23,381 nucleotides of DNA from CAYXXZ01 sp964469165 (GTDB taxonomy: Bacteria > Pseudomonadota > Gammaproteobacteria > Pseudomonadales > Porticoccaceae), in contig CAYXXZ010000046.1 of the NCBI GenBank assembly GCA_964469165.1, forward strand, positions 1 to 23,381, given 5' to 3'. The notes below the pieces were generated by a model. That model worked only from the letters and a program-made list of their open reading frames with translations. It was not told where the DNA came from and made no database searches. How positions within the stretch are numbered: the first letter of the stretch is position 1; each line of letters begins with the position of its first letter. The translations under genes were made by a program, and so were the position numbers. This document shows, in pieces, positions 1 to 7,856 of this stretch.

Positions 1-26
1 CGCTTTGAGCGGCTCACAAACTAAAG

Positions 27-45
27 CCCCCGGCTTGGCCGGGGG
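27..45 (+). terminator. Probable hairpin terminator at the left edge
   Basis: A strong GC hairpin has arms CCCCCGG (27-33) and CCGGGGG (39-45) around a 5-base loop, followed by ATATTTA. It directly follows a TAA at 22-24 that could close a gene entering from the left, although only seven codons of that frame are visible. The T-rich tail is short and interrupted, so termination strength is uncertain. It could instead be a REP-like hairpin. Confidence 0.5.
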
Positions 46-66
46 ATATTTACTCATGAACGCTGA

Positions 67-204
67 GCTATTAAATTGTTCGGCAATAATCCGGGGGATG
101 AAAAGTGTTATACGCAGGTCACTACAAGCGGTCAGGTCGATCCGGGCGCTCCAGGTGCTCCAAGGACTTATGGCGTTGAGTTTCAATACAACTTCGGTCA
201 ATAG
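67..204 (+). pseudogene. C-terminal relic of a TonB-dependent outer-membrane receptor
   Basis: The frame that ends at TAG 202-204 reads AIKLFGNNPGDEKCYTQV and finishes RTYGVEFQYNFGQ. This is the usual last portion of a TonB-dependent receptor: the penultimate strand motif (a 'GKNLTDEKYY' type) and a closing amphipathic beta-strand with aromatic residues near the C terminus. Stops at 22-24 and 64-66 interrupt the frame upstream, and no start codon or preceding barrel is present. What remains is about 45 codons of a receptor normally 700-900 residues long. I read it as a degraded gene, perhaps once the uptake partner of the adjacent sulfatase. A sequencing frameshift near 24-66 is an alternative. 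Confidence 0.6.
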
Positions 205-231
205 AGTTATTGGTCTTTGAGATTATGAACG

Positions 232-247
232 TAGTATTTCCATACTA
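232..247. promoter_or_regulatory. Small palindrome upstream of the sulfatase
   Basis: TAGTAT-TTCC-ATACTA is a perfect 6-4-6 inverted repeat in the AT-rich 205-332 interval ahead of the sulfatase gene. It lies about 85 bases before the sulfatase start and could be an operator. AT-rich DNA yields such palindromes by chance, so this is tentative. Apart from this palindrome and the sulfatase ribosome binding site, I see nothing convincing between 205 and 332. Confidence 0.25.
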
Positions 248-332
248 AATATAGTGTTTATAAAAAATCGGCATGATTTCTAACGTTAATTATATGACGA
301 GTTCGGAGCTTTGAGAGCGGAGGTGGTCTTGC

Positions 333-2264
333 ATGCTTGTTAAACGAAATTTCCAAGGGTGTTTTATGATAAATAGTGGGGTTCAAGAGAAAATGGCTTG
401 TCTGCGAGATCGTTTCTCTAAAGCGTTTTTTTACTTCACGATAATGTGCATTCTAAGCGTTTGTGCCACAAGCTCCGCAGCTGCAGAAAGTGGTGATGCT
501 GTGATCGGCAAAACTTACGCCGAATCCAAAGAGGCTATACCGCCTGCACTACCAGATGCCAAAGGTGCACCCAATATTGTGTGGATATTATTAGACGATG
601 TTGGTTTTGGTGCCAGTAGTGCCTTCGGCGGCTTGATTCAGACGCCCACTTTGGAGGACCTGGCCGATAATGGCTTGCGTTACACTAATTTTCACACGGC
701 GGGTATTTGCTCTCCAACCCGCGCCGCGCTACTCACAGGGCGAAATCACCACAAGGTGGGTATGGGCATGTTTCCAGATAAGTTCCTTGCTTTCGAGTTC
801 CCGGGTTACACAGGCAGGTTAGAACCGAAGGACGGTACTATTGCTGAATATCTTCGCACCGTTGGCTACAGTACCTATGCCCTTGGCAAGTGGCATTTGA
901 CACCAGATGATGAGATGACGGACCTGGGACCCTTTGAACGCTGGCCCACAGGCAAAGGCTTCGATCACTTTTTTGGCTTTCTGTGGGGCGCGGCGGATCA
1001 GTACAAGCCCGATTTGGTGGAGGATCTTCGACATGTAGAGGCAGATGGTCGCCATCTTAATGCCCAACTATTTGACAAGGCCATCTCTTATATTGACCGA
1101 CAGCAAGCTCTTGACTCAGGCAAGCCGTTCTTTATGTATATAGCTACTGGAGCTGGGCATTCGCCTCATCAGTCGGATCAGGAGTGGCTTGACAAATACA
1201 AAGGCAGATTTGACGCTGGCTGGGATATATTCCGCCAAGAGGTCTTTGAGCGACAAAAGCGCCTTGGTGTGATTCCGGATGATGCCATATTGCCTGAGCG
1301 TGATCCTCGTGTTGAGGAGTGGGACAGCTTGTCTTCGGACCAGAAGGCGGTGTATGCCCGGTTTATGGAGGGTTATGCAGCTTTCCTCGACTACACAGAT
1401 TATGAAATTGGACGTTTGGTCAAGTACTTGGAGTCAAAAGAGCTTCTCGATAATACGGCAATTTTTGTTATTGTCGGTGACAACGGTGGTAGTAAAGAGG
1501 GTGGCGTAAACGGTAGTATTGCAATTGAGGGTGTGCCACCGGACCGTGACGAAGAAGCACAGATTGTACAATTAAAGGGGTTGCTGGACGATATTGGCAC
1601 TGCTGCCACCTATAGCAATTATCCGATCGGGTGGGGCCAAGCGACAAATACCCCTTTCCAATACTGGAAAGGGGATGCCAATTCTGAAGGCGGCACCCGT
1701 AATCCAATGATCGTTCACTGGCCGAAAAAAATTAAGGAGAGTGGTGTTCGTAACCAGTATAGTCATGTAATCGATTTGCTGCCTACTACCTTGGAGATCG
1801 CTGGTGCAGAGGTGTCAGATAGTTTAAGGGGTATTTCGCAGACCGAGGTTCAAGGGGTGAGCTTGGCATACTCCTTCAATGATGCCAATGCTGAAACCCG
1901 TCGCAACCAGCAGCATTTCTTTATTGGCGGTTCGGGTGCAATCGTCAAAGATGGCTGGAAGGCAGGTTTCGGTTATCGCCCCGATCTTGTTGACATAATG
2001 CGTACCTATCCTGCACCTACTAAGCATGAAAACAATGCGGGTAAGGAAGTGTGGAGCCTTTATAACCTGAATGAGGACTTCAATGAGCGCATTGACCTTG
2101 CAGCTAAGTACCCCGAAAAGTTGGAAGAGTTAAAGGCGCTATTCGATCAGGAGGCTAAAGCCAATCAAGTGTATCCGCTGATTAATTGGAGCGATATCAA
2201 CAACAGAACTCGGAGGGACGTCTTGGAGATGCCAAACTTCCAGAAGGCCTACGGATCGGACTGA
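333..2264 (+). CDS. Exported arylsulfatase-type sulfatase (formylglycine-dependent)
   Basis: This 643-residue alkaline-phosphatase-superfamily sulfatase hydrolyses sulfate esters. The formylglycine signature CSPTR is at 126-130 (Cys126 is the residue converted to formylglycine), followed by TGR at 135-137. Metal-binding aspartates D88-D89 lie in the LLDDVGFG strand, GKWHL (K186, H188) supplies active-site Lys and His, and a VGDNGG motif lies in the second half. A hydrophobic stretch at about 31-50 ending in AAA looks like a signal peptide with a long N-region, implying a periplasmic or exported enzyme. The start at 333 has GGAGG at 319-323; Met12 or Met21 would give a more normal signal peptide. 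The substrate is not predictable. The gene is less GC-rich than its downstream neighbours, and no maturase (FGE/anSME) gene is in the window. Confidence 0.93.
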   Translation: MLVKRNFQGCFMINSGVQEKMACLRDRFSKAFFYFTIMCILSVCATSSAAAESGDAVIGKTYAESKEAIPPALPDAKGAPNIVWILLDDVGFGASSAFGGLIQTPTLEDLADNGLRYTNFHTAGICSPTRAALLTGRNHHKVGMGMFPDKFLAFEFPGYTGRLEPKDGTIAEYLRTVGYSTYALGKWHLTPDDEMTDLGPFERWPTGKGFDHFFGFLWGAADQYKPDLVEDLRHVEADGRHLNAQLFDKAISYIDRQQALDSGKPFFMYIATGAGHSPHQSDQEWLDKYKGRFDAGWDIFRQEVFERQKRLGVIPDDAILPERDPRVEEWDSLSSDQKAVYARFMEGYAAFLDYTDYEIGRLVKYLESKELLDNTAIFVIVGDNGGSKEGGVNGSIAIEGVPPDRDEEAQIVQLKGLLDDIGTAATYSNYPIGWGQATNTPFQYWKGDANSEGGTRNPMIVHWPKKIKESGVRNQYSHVIDLLPTTLEIAGAEVSDSLRGISQTEVQGVSLAYSFNDANAETRRNQQHFFIGGSGAIVKDGWKAGFGYRPDLVDIMRTYPAPTKHENNAGKEVWSLYNLNEDFNERIDLAAKYPEKLEELKALFDQEAKANQVYPLINWSDINNRTRRDVLEMPNFQKAYGSD

Positions 2265-2275
2265 CTTAAGGCGAG

Positions 2276-2328
2276 ACTCACGGGGCAGAGGTGGATGGCA
2301 TACCTTTGTTCTGTGAGTAAGTTTTTTT
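2276..2328 (+). terminator. Rho-independent terminator after the sulfatase
   Basis: A two-part stem pairs ACTCAC (from 2276) with GTGAGT (2313-2318) and CAGAGG with CCTTTG, including a G-T pair, around an 11-base loop. It is followed closely by seven T residues at 2322-2328. This ends the sulfatase transcript and suggests the cytochrome gene has its own promoter. Confidence 0.7.
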
Positions 2329-2394
2329 CAGCTTTTATCCTGGTTGTTTACTTGATATTTGTGCAAGTGCTATTGAACAGCGACTGTAATCTGT

Positions 2395-2400
2395 GAGGTG
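2395..2400 (+). promoter_or_regulatory. Ribosome binding site that favours a TTG start for the cytochrome gene
   Basis: GAGGTG lies seven bases ahead of TTG 2408. A GTG at 2393 is also in frame, just after an in-frame TAA at 2387-2389, but it has no Shine-Dalgarno sequence and would place this GAGGTG inside the gene. No ATG occurs before codon 60 of the longer frame, which lies beyond the signal peptide and first haem site. Confidence 0.6.
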
Positions 2401-2407
2401 TTCTCCT

Positions 2408-4705
2408 TTGAGCTGCACTGTACTTCGCTGTTATCTATTTTTGTTACTCATCCTCATCAGTCTTTTCTGTCATGGCGCCACACAGGACGAATATCAGGGC
2501 GCGCACGTCTGCCGGCAATGCCATCAACAGCAATTCGCAAGCTGGCAAGGCTCACACCACGATCTCGCCATGCAGAAAGCGGGCGAGGCAAGCGTGCTCG
2601 GTGATTTTTCCGGCACCACATTTACCTACAACGGCGTCGTCAGCCGTTTTTTCAGCGCGCAGAACAGGCAGGGTGAAAAACAGTTCTTTGTCGAGACCGA
2701 CAACGGCCGGGGCCGCCTGCAAACCTTCCCCGTGTCCCATACCTTCGGGGTGTACCCCCTTCAGCAATACCTGATTCCCTTTCCCGACGGCCGCTATCAG
2801 GCTCTGAGTATCGCCTGGGACAGCCGCCCCAAGAGCGAGGGCGGTCAACGCTGGTTCCACCTGTACCCGGACGAAAACATCGGCCACGACGACCCGCTGC
2901 ACTGGACCGGCCTGCAACACAACTGGAACAACCGCTGCGCCGACTGCCACTCCACCAACCTCAAGAAAAACCACCTGCCCGAAAGCGGCGGTTACGACAC
3001 CACCTGGTCGGAGATCAACGTCGCCTGCGAAGCCTGCCACGGCCCCGGCAAGAAACACGTGGAACTCGCCCGCAGCGGCGCGCTTGCCGGTCACGCCATG
3101 AAAGGCTTCGACCTCAGCCTGCAAAGCGCCTCCGCGGCAGCCATTCTGTCGGCAAGCGCGCAAGGCAAAAGCGGCGCCCTTGCCGGCAAAGACCAGATTG
3201 CCGTGTGTGGCGCCTGCCACGCCCGCCGCGGCCTGATCGGCCAGAGCGGAACCACCGGCGGCGATTTCCACGACAATTTCCGTCTCGCCCTGATCGAGGA
3301 CGGGCTCTACCACACCGACGGACAGATCCGCGACGAGGTCTTCGAGCTCGGCTCCTTCATGCAGAGCAAGATGTTTCACCAGGGCGTGACCTGCAGCAAC
3401 TGCCACGACCCCCACAGCCTCAAACTGAAGCAGGAAGGCAACGCCTTGTGCGCGCAGTGCCACAACGCCGCCACTTTCGATACACCGGCGCACCACCATC
3501 ACAACGCCACCTCCGCCGGCAGCCAGTGCGTCAGCTGCCACATGCCGGCCACCACGTACATGGTGGTGGACCCGCGCCGGGATCACAGTTTCCGCATTCC
3601 CCGCCCCGACTTGTCGGAACGGCACGGCACCCCCAACGCCTGCGTGCAATGCCATCAGGACAAGGACAACCCCTGGGCCGCCGCGGCGCTGAACCAGTGG
3701 CTCGCAGCCATGGGCAAGGCCCTGGTGGACCGTCCCGTCGATCAGTACGCGAAACTGATCGACGGTGTAACTACGAGCGCCAGGCTGCGCAATTTCGTCA
3801 GCGGCGACAATCCGGCGATTCTGCGCGCCTCGGCGCTCATTCGGCTTGCTGGCAACACCTCCGACGGAGCAGGTATAGCCCAGGCCAGATTGAAAGACCC
3901 TGATCCTCTGGTGCGTGCTGCCGCAGTGACGGTGCTCTCCGCCCTGCCCTATGAGCGGCGCGTGGCTCAGGCCGTGCCCCTGCTAGCAGACACCGCCAGG
4001 CTGGTGCGTTTCGCGGCACTGGAATCACTGCTGGGGCCGGAGCTGCCAGGCGCACAAACACGTCTTTCGGCAGAGGGGCAGAGCCAGTTGACGGAGGTCA
4101 TGAAGGATTACTACACCAACCTGTTGCGTCACCGTGACAGTGCCGACGGCCTGATGGGGTTGGGGCTCTATCATCTTTCCAATAGCAACAGTGACAGAGC
4201 CGAACACTATTACCGTCGCGCTGTCGATCTGGAGCCTTATCGTGTCGAGGCCACTATCAATCTGGTAGATCTGTTTCATTTAATGGGCCGGAACCAGGAA
4301 GCCGTCGCCCTGCTGCGCCAGACGCTGCGGCACAATGGCGCAAGCGGCCAGCTCCACCACTCACTGGGATTGGCGCTGGTGCGCACCAGGGACTACAGCG
4401 GCGCCCTGCCGGCCCTTGCCGAAGCCGCGCGGCTGGCGCCACACAATACGCGCTACGGCTATGTCCACGCAGTGGCGCTCAACAGCCTGGGCAAACATCG
4501 CGAGGCGATAGCGGAAGTGCAACGCCTGATCCAGGACCAGCCCGCTAATGCGGAGCTGCTGATGCTCGGCCTGGACGCGGCCCAGCACCAGCAGGACTGG
4601 CCTGTGGCACTGGCGTTCGCCCGCGCCCTGCAACAGCTCGCTCCGGCAGACCCGGCGTTGAAGAATCTGGTTCGTGATCTCGAAAGCTGGATTGGTAAAA
4701 TGTAG
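2408..4705 (+). CDS. Exported octahaem c-type cytochrome with HEAT-like and TPR-like C-terminal repeats
   Basis: Residue numbers count from the alternative GTG at 2393. A hydrophobic signal segment at about 14-29 is followed by eight CxxCH haem-binding motifs: CRQCH 40-44, CADCH 182-186, CEACH 212-216, CGACH 272-276, CSNCH 334-338, CAQCH 353-357, CVSCH 379-383 and CVQCH 417-421. Many extra histidines, including four in a row at 367-370, may serve as distal ligands. From about 475 to 545 the sequence resembles HEAT repeats (PLVRAAAVTVLSAL, LVRFAALESLLG), and from about 585 to 745 it resembles TPRs. The layout matches the multihaem cytochrome/TPR proteins of environmental proteobacteria, thought to act in periplasmic electron transfer, but the partner and reaction are unknown. 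It stands alone between the sulfatase terminator and a convergent gene. The TTG start is chosen on its ribosome binding site. Confidence 0.9.
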   Translation: MSCTVLRCYLFLLLILISLFCHGATQDEYQGAHVCRQCHQQQFASWQGSHHDLAMQKAGEASVLGDFSGTTFTYNGVVSRFFSAQNRQGEKQFFVETDNGRGRLQTFPVSHTFGVYPLQQYLIPFPDGRYQALSIAWDSRPKSEGGQRWFHLYPDENIGHDDPLHWTGLQHNWNNRCADCHSTNLKKNHLPESGGYDTTWSEINVACEACHGPGKKHVELARSGALAGHAMKGFDLSLQSASAAAILSASAQGKSGALAGKDQIAVCGACHARRGLIGQSGTTGGDFHDNFRLALIEDGLYHTDGQIRDEVFELGSFMQSKMFHQGVTCSNCHDPHSLKLKQEGNALCAQCHNAATFDTPAHHHHNATSAGSQCVSCHMPATTYMVVDPRRDHSFRIPRPDLSERHGTPNACVQCHQDKDNPWAAAALNQWLAAMGKALVDRPVDQYAKLIDGVTTSARLRNFVSGDNPAILRASALIRLAGNTSDGAGIAQARLKDPDPLVRAAAVTVLSALPYERRVAQAVPLLADTARLVRFAALESLLGPELPGAQTRLSAEGQSQLTEVMKDYYTNLLRHRDSADGLMGLGLYHLSNSNSDRAEHYYRRAVDLEPYRVEATINLVDLFHLMGRNQEAVALLRQTLRHNGASGQLHHSLGLALVRTRDYSGALPALAEAARLAPHNTRYGYVHAVALNSLGKHREAIAEVQRLIQDQPANAELLMLGLDAAQHQQDWPVALAFARALQQLAPADPALKNLVRDLESWIGKM

Positions 4706-4740
4706 GGGCCTGCTGACTATCGCAGAAAAGGTTGCCGGGC

Positions 4741-5754
4741 TTATTCTGGAGAGCGGTTGAGGCGCATTTGCGACTTCCAAACATAATCATTCCACTGCAC
4801 CTCCTGGCTCTCCCCATACCCCTTGCGGCCATCCCAGTCCCATTCCACCAGCCCGATGTGGCATACCGCATTTGACCAGCCTGACCATTTGGTCTGGGCG
4901 ATGATACGGCCAGTGATTTTGTAGGTATCGCCAGCGCTGTCCTCGAATTCGTATTCGTGGGTGACAGGTCGGCAGAGGGGAAATTCACGGCGCGTGATTT
5001 TTGAGGCGCTCACAACGCGGCGCTGCTCGCCGTCGACCAGTACCCAGCCATCCTTGAAGCTGCGTTCGGGCGTGTCCATGATATCAAGCCAATCCGGCTT
5101 GTGGATCGGGTCGTCGTGCGAACCCACGTTGAAGGCGAAGTCTTTTCCAAATGTGCCGGTCACCCAGGTGTATGGGGGGGAGGGCACGTGTACTTCGGGA
5201 CGCGGCTCGCCCCAGGATCTGTCGCGCACCGGGTAGCAGTCCACTGTGTAGCGTTTGCCGCGCAGGGTCAGTTCGCCGGTGGCGTGCATCACCTGTTCGA
5301 AGTGTTTGTTGTTGGCGCGCATGATGGGTACGTCAATAGCCTTCAGGTCGACATCGAAAGCGGTGTCGCGGCCCGGGTCGCTGAAGGTGAAGCGCAGGTG
5401 CTGGAGGGGGCTGATGGTTTCCACGCGCATGCCGTTGGGGAAGCGGATATCGCTGCCGTCGCCCACGATTGGCGCCATGGCATTGTAATTGAGCATGTCG
5501 AACAGCTCGCACTCCAGGTGCTGGGATTTGATGCCTTGAAAGATCATCACGCCGCCGGTGACGATCTTCAGGTTGGGGTGTACCCAGCAGTACGCAAAGC
5601 AGTTGATGGCGGCTTCGGCCACGTGAAAGTTCCAGTACCAGGTTTCGGTAAGGGAGTCTTCTGGTCCGCCGCTGCCGTGATAGTACTCGTCCTCTGGCAC
5701 ATGTTTGCCGAAGCCGCCACCCAGGTTGCTGTTCCAGTCTGTGTCGTTGCTCAT
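4741..5754 (-). CDS. DUF7064/DUF7065-type protein (CrtC-like lipocalin-fold family)
   Basis: This protein of 337 residues is rich in Trp, Tyr and beta-strand-like segments, with no signal peptide. Recognisable pieces are ETWYWNFH near residue 37, HFEQVMHATGEL near 151 and VDCYPVRDRSWGEPRP at 171-186. The last two resemble the conserved core of DUF7064/7065 proteins, distantly related to hydroxyneurosporene synthase (CrtC)-like lipocalin folds. Members often occur beside steroid, terpenoid or aromatic catabolic genes, but their reaction is not established. An in-frame TTG at 5790 would add 12 residues; ATG 5754 (MSNDTDWN) is preferred. It is divergent from the CrtI-like gene, with about 235 bases between starts, so the two may share regulation. 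It converges on the cytochrome gene with a 35-base gap. Confidence 0.7.
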   Translation of the reverse strand: MSNDTDWNSNLGGGFGKHVPEDEYYHGSGGPEDSLTETWYWNFHVAEAAINCFAYCWVHPNLKIVTGGVMIFQGIKSQHLECELFDMLNYNAMAPIVGDGSDIRFPNGMRVETISPLQHLRFTFSDPGRDTAFDVDLKAIDVPIMRANNKHFEQVMHATGELTLRGKRYTVDCYPVRDRSWGEPRPEVHVPSPPYTWVTGTFGKDFAFNVGSHDDPIHKPDWLDIMDTPERSFKDGWVLVDGEQRRVVSASKITRREFPLCRPVTHEYEFEDSAGDTYKITGRIIAQTKWSGWSNAVCHIGLVEWDWDGRKGYGESQEVQWNDYVWKSQMRLNRSPE

Positions 5755-5989
5755 GATGTTGTCCAATCCCGCTGATGTGTTGCCAAACAAAGCTTAACGG
5801 TTATTTGTCGGCCCCTGTGGGCGGCCCATGATATAGGTCAAATAGGAATGTAGCATACAATAAATGTGCATGCTATTATTTCGCCTGCCTGCTTATCGTG
5901 ATGGATGTTCGCCACCAGGGGCGTATCGAGGGTGGTCCTCTATCAGATGGCTGCACACCATGATGGGATTCGTTAGGGAGTCAGGAATA

Positions 5990-7573
5990 ATGAAAAACAG
6001 CTATGACATCGTGGTTGTCGGAGGTGGTAGTAATTCGCTTACGGCGGCCGCTTATATGGCAAAGATCGGCAAGAGCGTTGCGGTGCTGGAAAAGAATGAT
6101 CAGTGCGGTGGCGGCGTCATTTCCATCGAGCCAGCGCCGGGTTTCATTGGCGATCCCCATGCCACGGGCATGGTGGTGTGCCTGATGAATCCCACCATCA
6201 GCCACGATGAGCTGGAGCTTGCGAGCCGCTTTGGTCTCGAGTGGGCTTATACGGAGGCTACTTTTGCGACCATATTCGATGATGACACGGGGCTCATCAC
6301 CTGGAACGATCTCGATAAAACCTGCGAATCCATTGCCAGGTTTTCGGCGCGGGATGCCGACACCTACAGGAGCTGGGTGCAGCGCGCCCAAGGCATCCTG
6401 CCGTTGATTCTCAAAGGTTATTTTACGCCGCCTTTGCCGTTTGGCGGCTTCATTGCCCTGCTCGAGCAGAGCCCGCAAGGGCGCAGGCTGGTAACCGACA
6501 TGCTCGACAGCGCCTACGATGTGGTAGAGCGCAATTTCGAATCGCCCGAACTCAAGATGCACATCCTGAAATGGTGCAGTGAGTTGATGATGGAGCCCGA
6601 GATGAAGGGCACGGGGATCGTCCCCACCATTCTCCTGGGTGTGGCACACATCAAGGGTTCCGGCGCCGTAGTTGGCGGCAGTGCCAATCTCACCAACGCG
6701 CTGGTGCGCTGTATCGAACACCATGGCGGCGAGGTGCTGACCAACAGCCAGGTGACGAAAGTGCTGGTATCCGGCGGTCGCGCCAACGGCGTGAAACTGG
6801 CGGACGGCCGTGAAATCGCCGCGCGCGAGGCGGTCATCGGCTCGATTCACCCCTGGGATATCGGCAAGGTGATCGAAGGTGTCGATCCCGATATTGTCGA
6901 TGCCGCCAGCAAGGTGACACTCGGTTCCTACGGTGCCATCAATCAGCAGATTGCACTCAGCGAAGCGCCGCGCTGGCGCGCCGGACCCGAGTATGAAAAG
7001 GCCATGTTGGTGGAGTGTCTGCAGCGTGATTACCTGGGCATGCGCAAGGCGTTCGACAGCTATCGCTACGGGGAGATGCCCGCCGGCCATCTGAGCCCGC
7101 TGAGCGCGGTGCAGAGTTTGCACGATCCCTCCCGTGCGCCGCCGGGGCAGGCGTGTATGTATCTCTACCATTTCGCGCCCATGCAGCTCGCCGAAGGTGG
7201 CCTGGAGGCCTGGGACGACGTCAAGGAGCATTGGTGCAACGCCATTTATGACGAAATGTGCAAATACACCACCAATCTGAGCCGAGCCAACATCATTGGC
7301 GCATACCGGGAATCGCCGCTCGACCACCATCGCCACTCGGCGAACATGAAATATGGCGATATTTTCGGTATCGGCACTACGCTCTCCCAGTTCATGGGCC
7401 GCAGGCCGATTCCGGAACTGGGTCAGTACAAGATTCCGGGGCTGGACGGTTTTTATCTGTCGGGTCCCACGCAGCATCCCGGTGGCGCTGTCACCCTGGG
7501 TGGGCGCGCCACGGCAATGAAAATGATGATGGACTGGAAGCTCGACCTGAAGCGGGCGTTCATCAGTATTTGA
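5990..7573 (+). CDS. CrtI/phytoene-desaturase-like FAD-dependent oxidoreductase
   Basis: This 527-residue flavoprotein has an N-terminal Rossmann motif VVVGGGSNSLTAAAYMA (8-24), with Ser replacing the third glycine of GxGxxG, and an acidic strand end at VLEKN (E35). The C-terminal flavin motif GLDGFYLSGPTQHPGGAV is typical of the CrtI/retinol-saturase-like branch. The family desaturates or isomerises long hydrophobic, often isoprenoid, molecules using FAD. No carotenoid synthesis gene is nearby, so a catabolic or tailoring role on a terpenoid- or steroid-like molecule is inferred. The ATG at 5990 follows AGGGAG (5975-5980); an upstream in-frame ATG at 5864 adds 42 non-conserved residues and is rejected. 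It appears to lead a short operon with the 67-aa and LLM genes. Confidence 0.85.
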   Translation: MKNSYDIVVVGGGSNSLTAAAYMAKIGKSVAVLEKNDQCGGGVISIEPAPGFIGDPHATGMVVCLMNPTISHDELELASRFGLEWAYTEATFATIFDDDTGLITWNDLDKTCESIARFSARDADTYRSWVQRAQGILPLILKGYFTPPLPFGGFIALLEQSPQGRRLVTDMLDSAYDVVERNFESPELKMHILKWCSELMMEPEMKGTGIVPTILLGVAHIKGSGAVVGGSANLTNALVRCIEHHGGEVLTNSQVTKVLVSGGRANGVKLADGREIAAREAVIGSIHPWDIGKVIEGVDPDIVDAASKVTLGSYGAINQQIALSEAPRWRAGPEYEKAMLVECLQRDYLGMRKAFDSYRYGEMPAGHLSPLSAVQSLHDPSRAPPGQACMYLYHFAPMQLAEGGLEAWDDVKEHWCNAIYDEMCKYTTNLSRANIIGAYRESPLDHHRHSANMKYGDIFGIGTTLSQFMGRRPIPELGQYKIPGLDGFYLSGPTQHPGGAVTLGGRATAMKMMMDWKLDLKRAFISI

Positions 7574-7605
7574 ACCATTTTTGAGAAAATAAACGGATAG
7601 CAACG

Positions 7606-7809
7606 ATGAAATTGTATACATCCGACAACATGGAACTCATGGATGTCAGTGCCTTGAAAACAGAGGGTGAGCACTTGATCGTCTGCGGCACCATCATGGG
7701 CGCCATGCCCGTGGAGGCGGTACTGACGCCCGCGCAGCTGCGGCAGTCACTGAAACTGCTCAATGCCAAAATCATCTGGCAAGTCGTTCGCATGTTATTC
7801 AAGAAATAA
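7606..7809 (+). CDS. Small protein of unknown function (67 aa)
   Basis: I do not recognise this family with certainty. The protein has a beta-rich first half containing EHLIVCGTIMGAMPVEAVL, then a helix (TPAQLRQSLKLLNAKIIWQVVRMLF) and a basic end. There is no signal peptide; the last helix is amphipathic to hydrophobic and could touch membrane. It starts 32 bases after the CrtI-like gene and ends 47 before the LLM gene, all in one direction, so co-expression is likely. Its position suggests an accessory or small binding protein for one of these oxidoreductases, which is inference only. The Shine-Dalgarno sequence is weak (GGAT about 9 bases upstream). Confidence 0.65.
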   Translation: MKLYTSDNMELMDVSALKTEGEHLIVCGTIMGAMPVEAVLTPAQLRQSLKLLNAKIIWQVVRMLFKK

Positions 7810-7856
7810 CCCATGTATCACCGGGCAGGGTGTCTTGGCGACTCTCAGGGGGCACC

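Noticed and set aside
2552..3655. 367-codon open frame on the minus strand
   Set aside because: It is antisense to the eight-haem region of the cytochrome; its Val/Ala/Gly-rich composition is the mirror of Cys/His-rich codons and shows no domain.
5820..5880. Possible promoter and dyad (TAGCAT with ATGCTA) upstream of the CrtI-like gene
   Set aside because: The -35/-10 spacing is poor and the dyad is widely spaced, so it does not rise above chance.
5981..7621. 546-codon open frame on the minus strand
   Set aside because: It lies opposite the well-supported CrtI-like gene and reads as low-complexity His/Arg/Gly-rich sequence without any family motif, as expected for an antisense shadow in GC-rich coding DNA.
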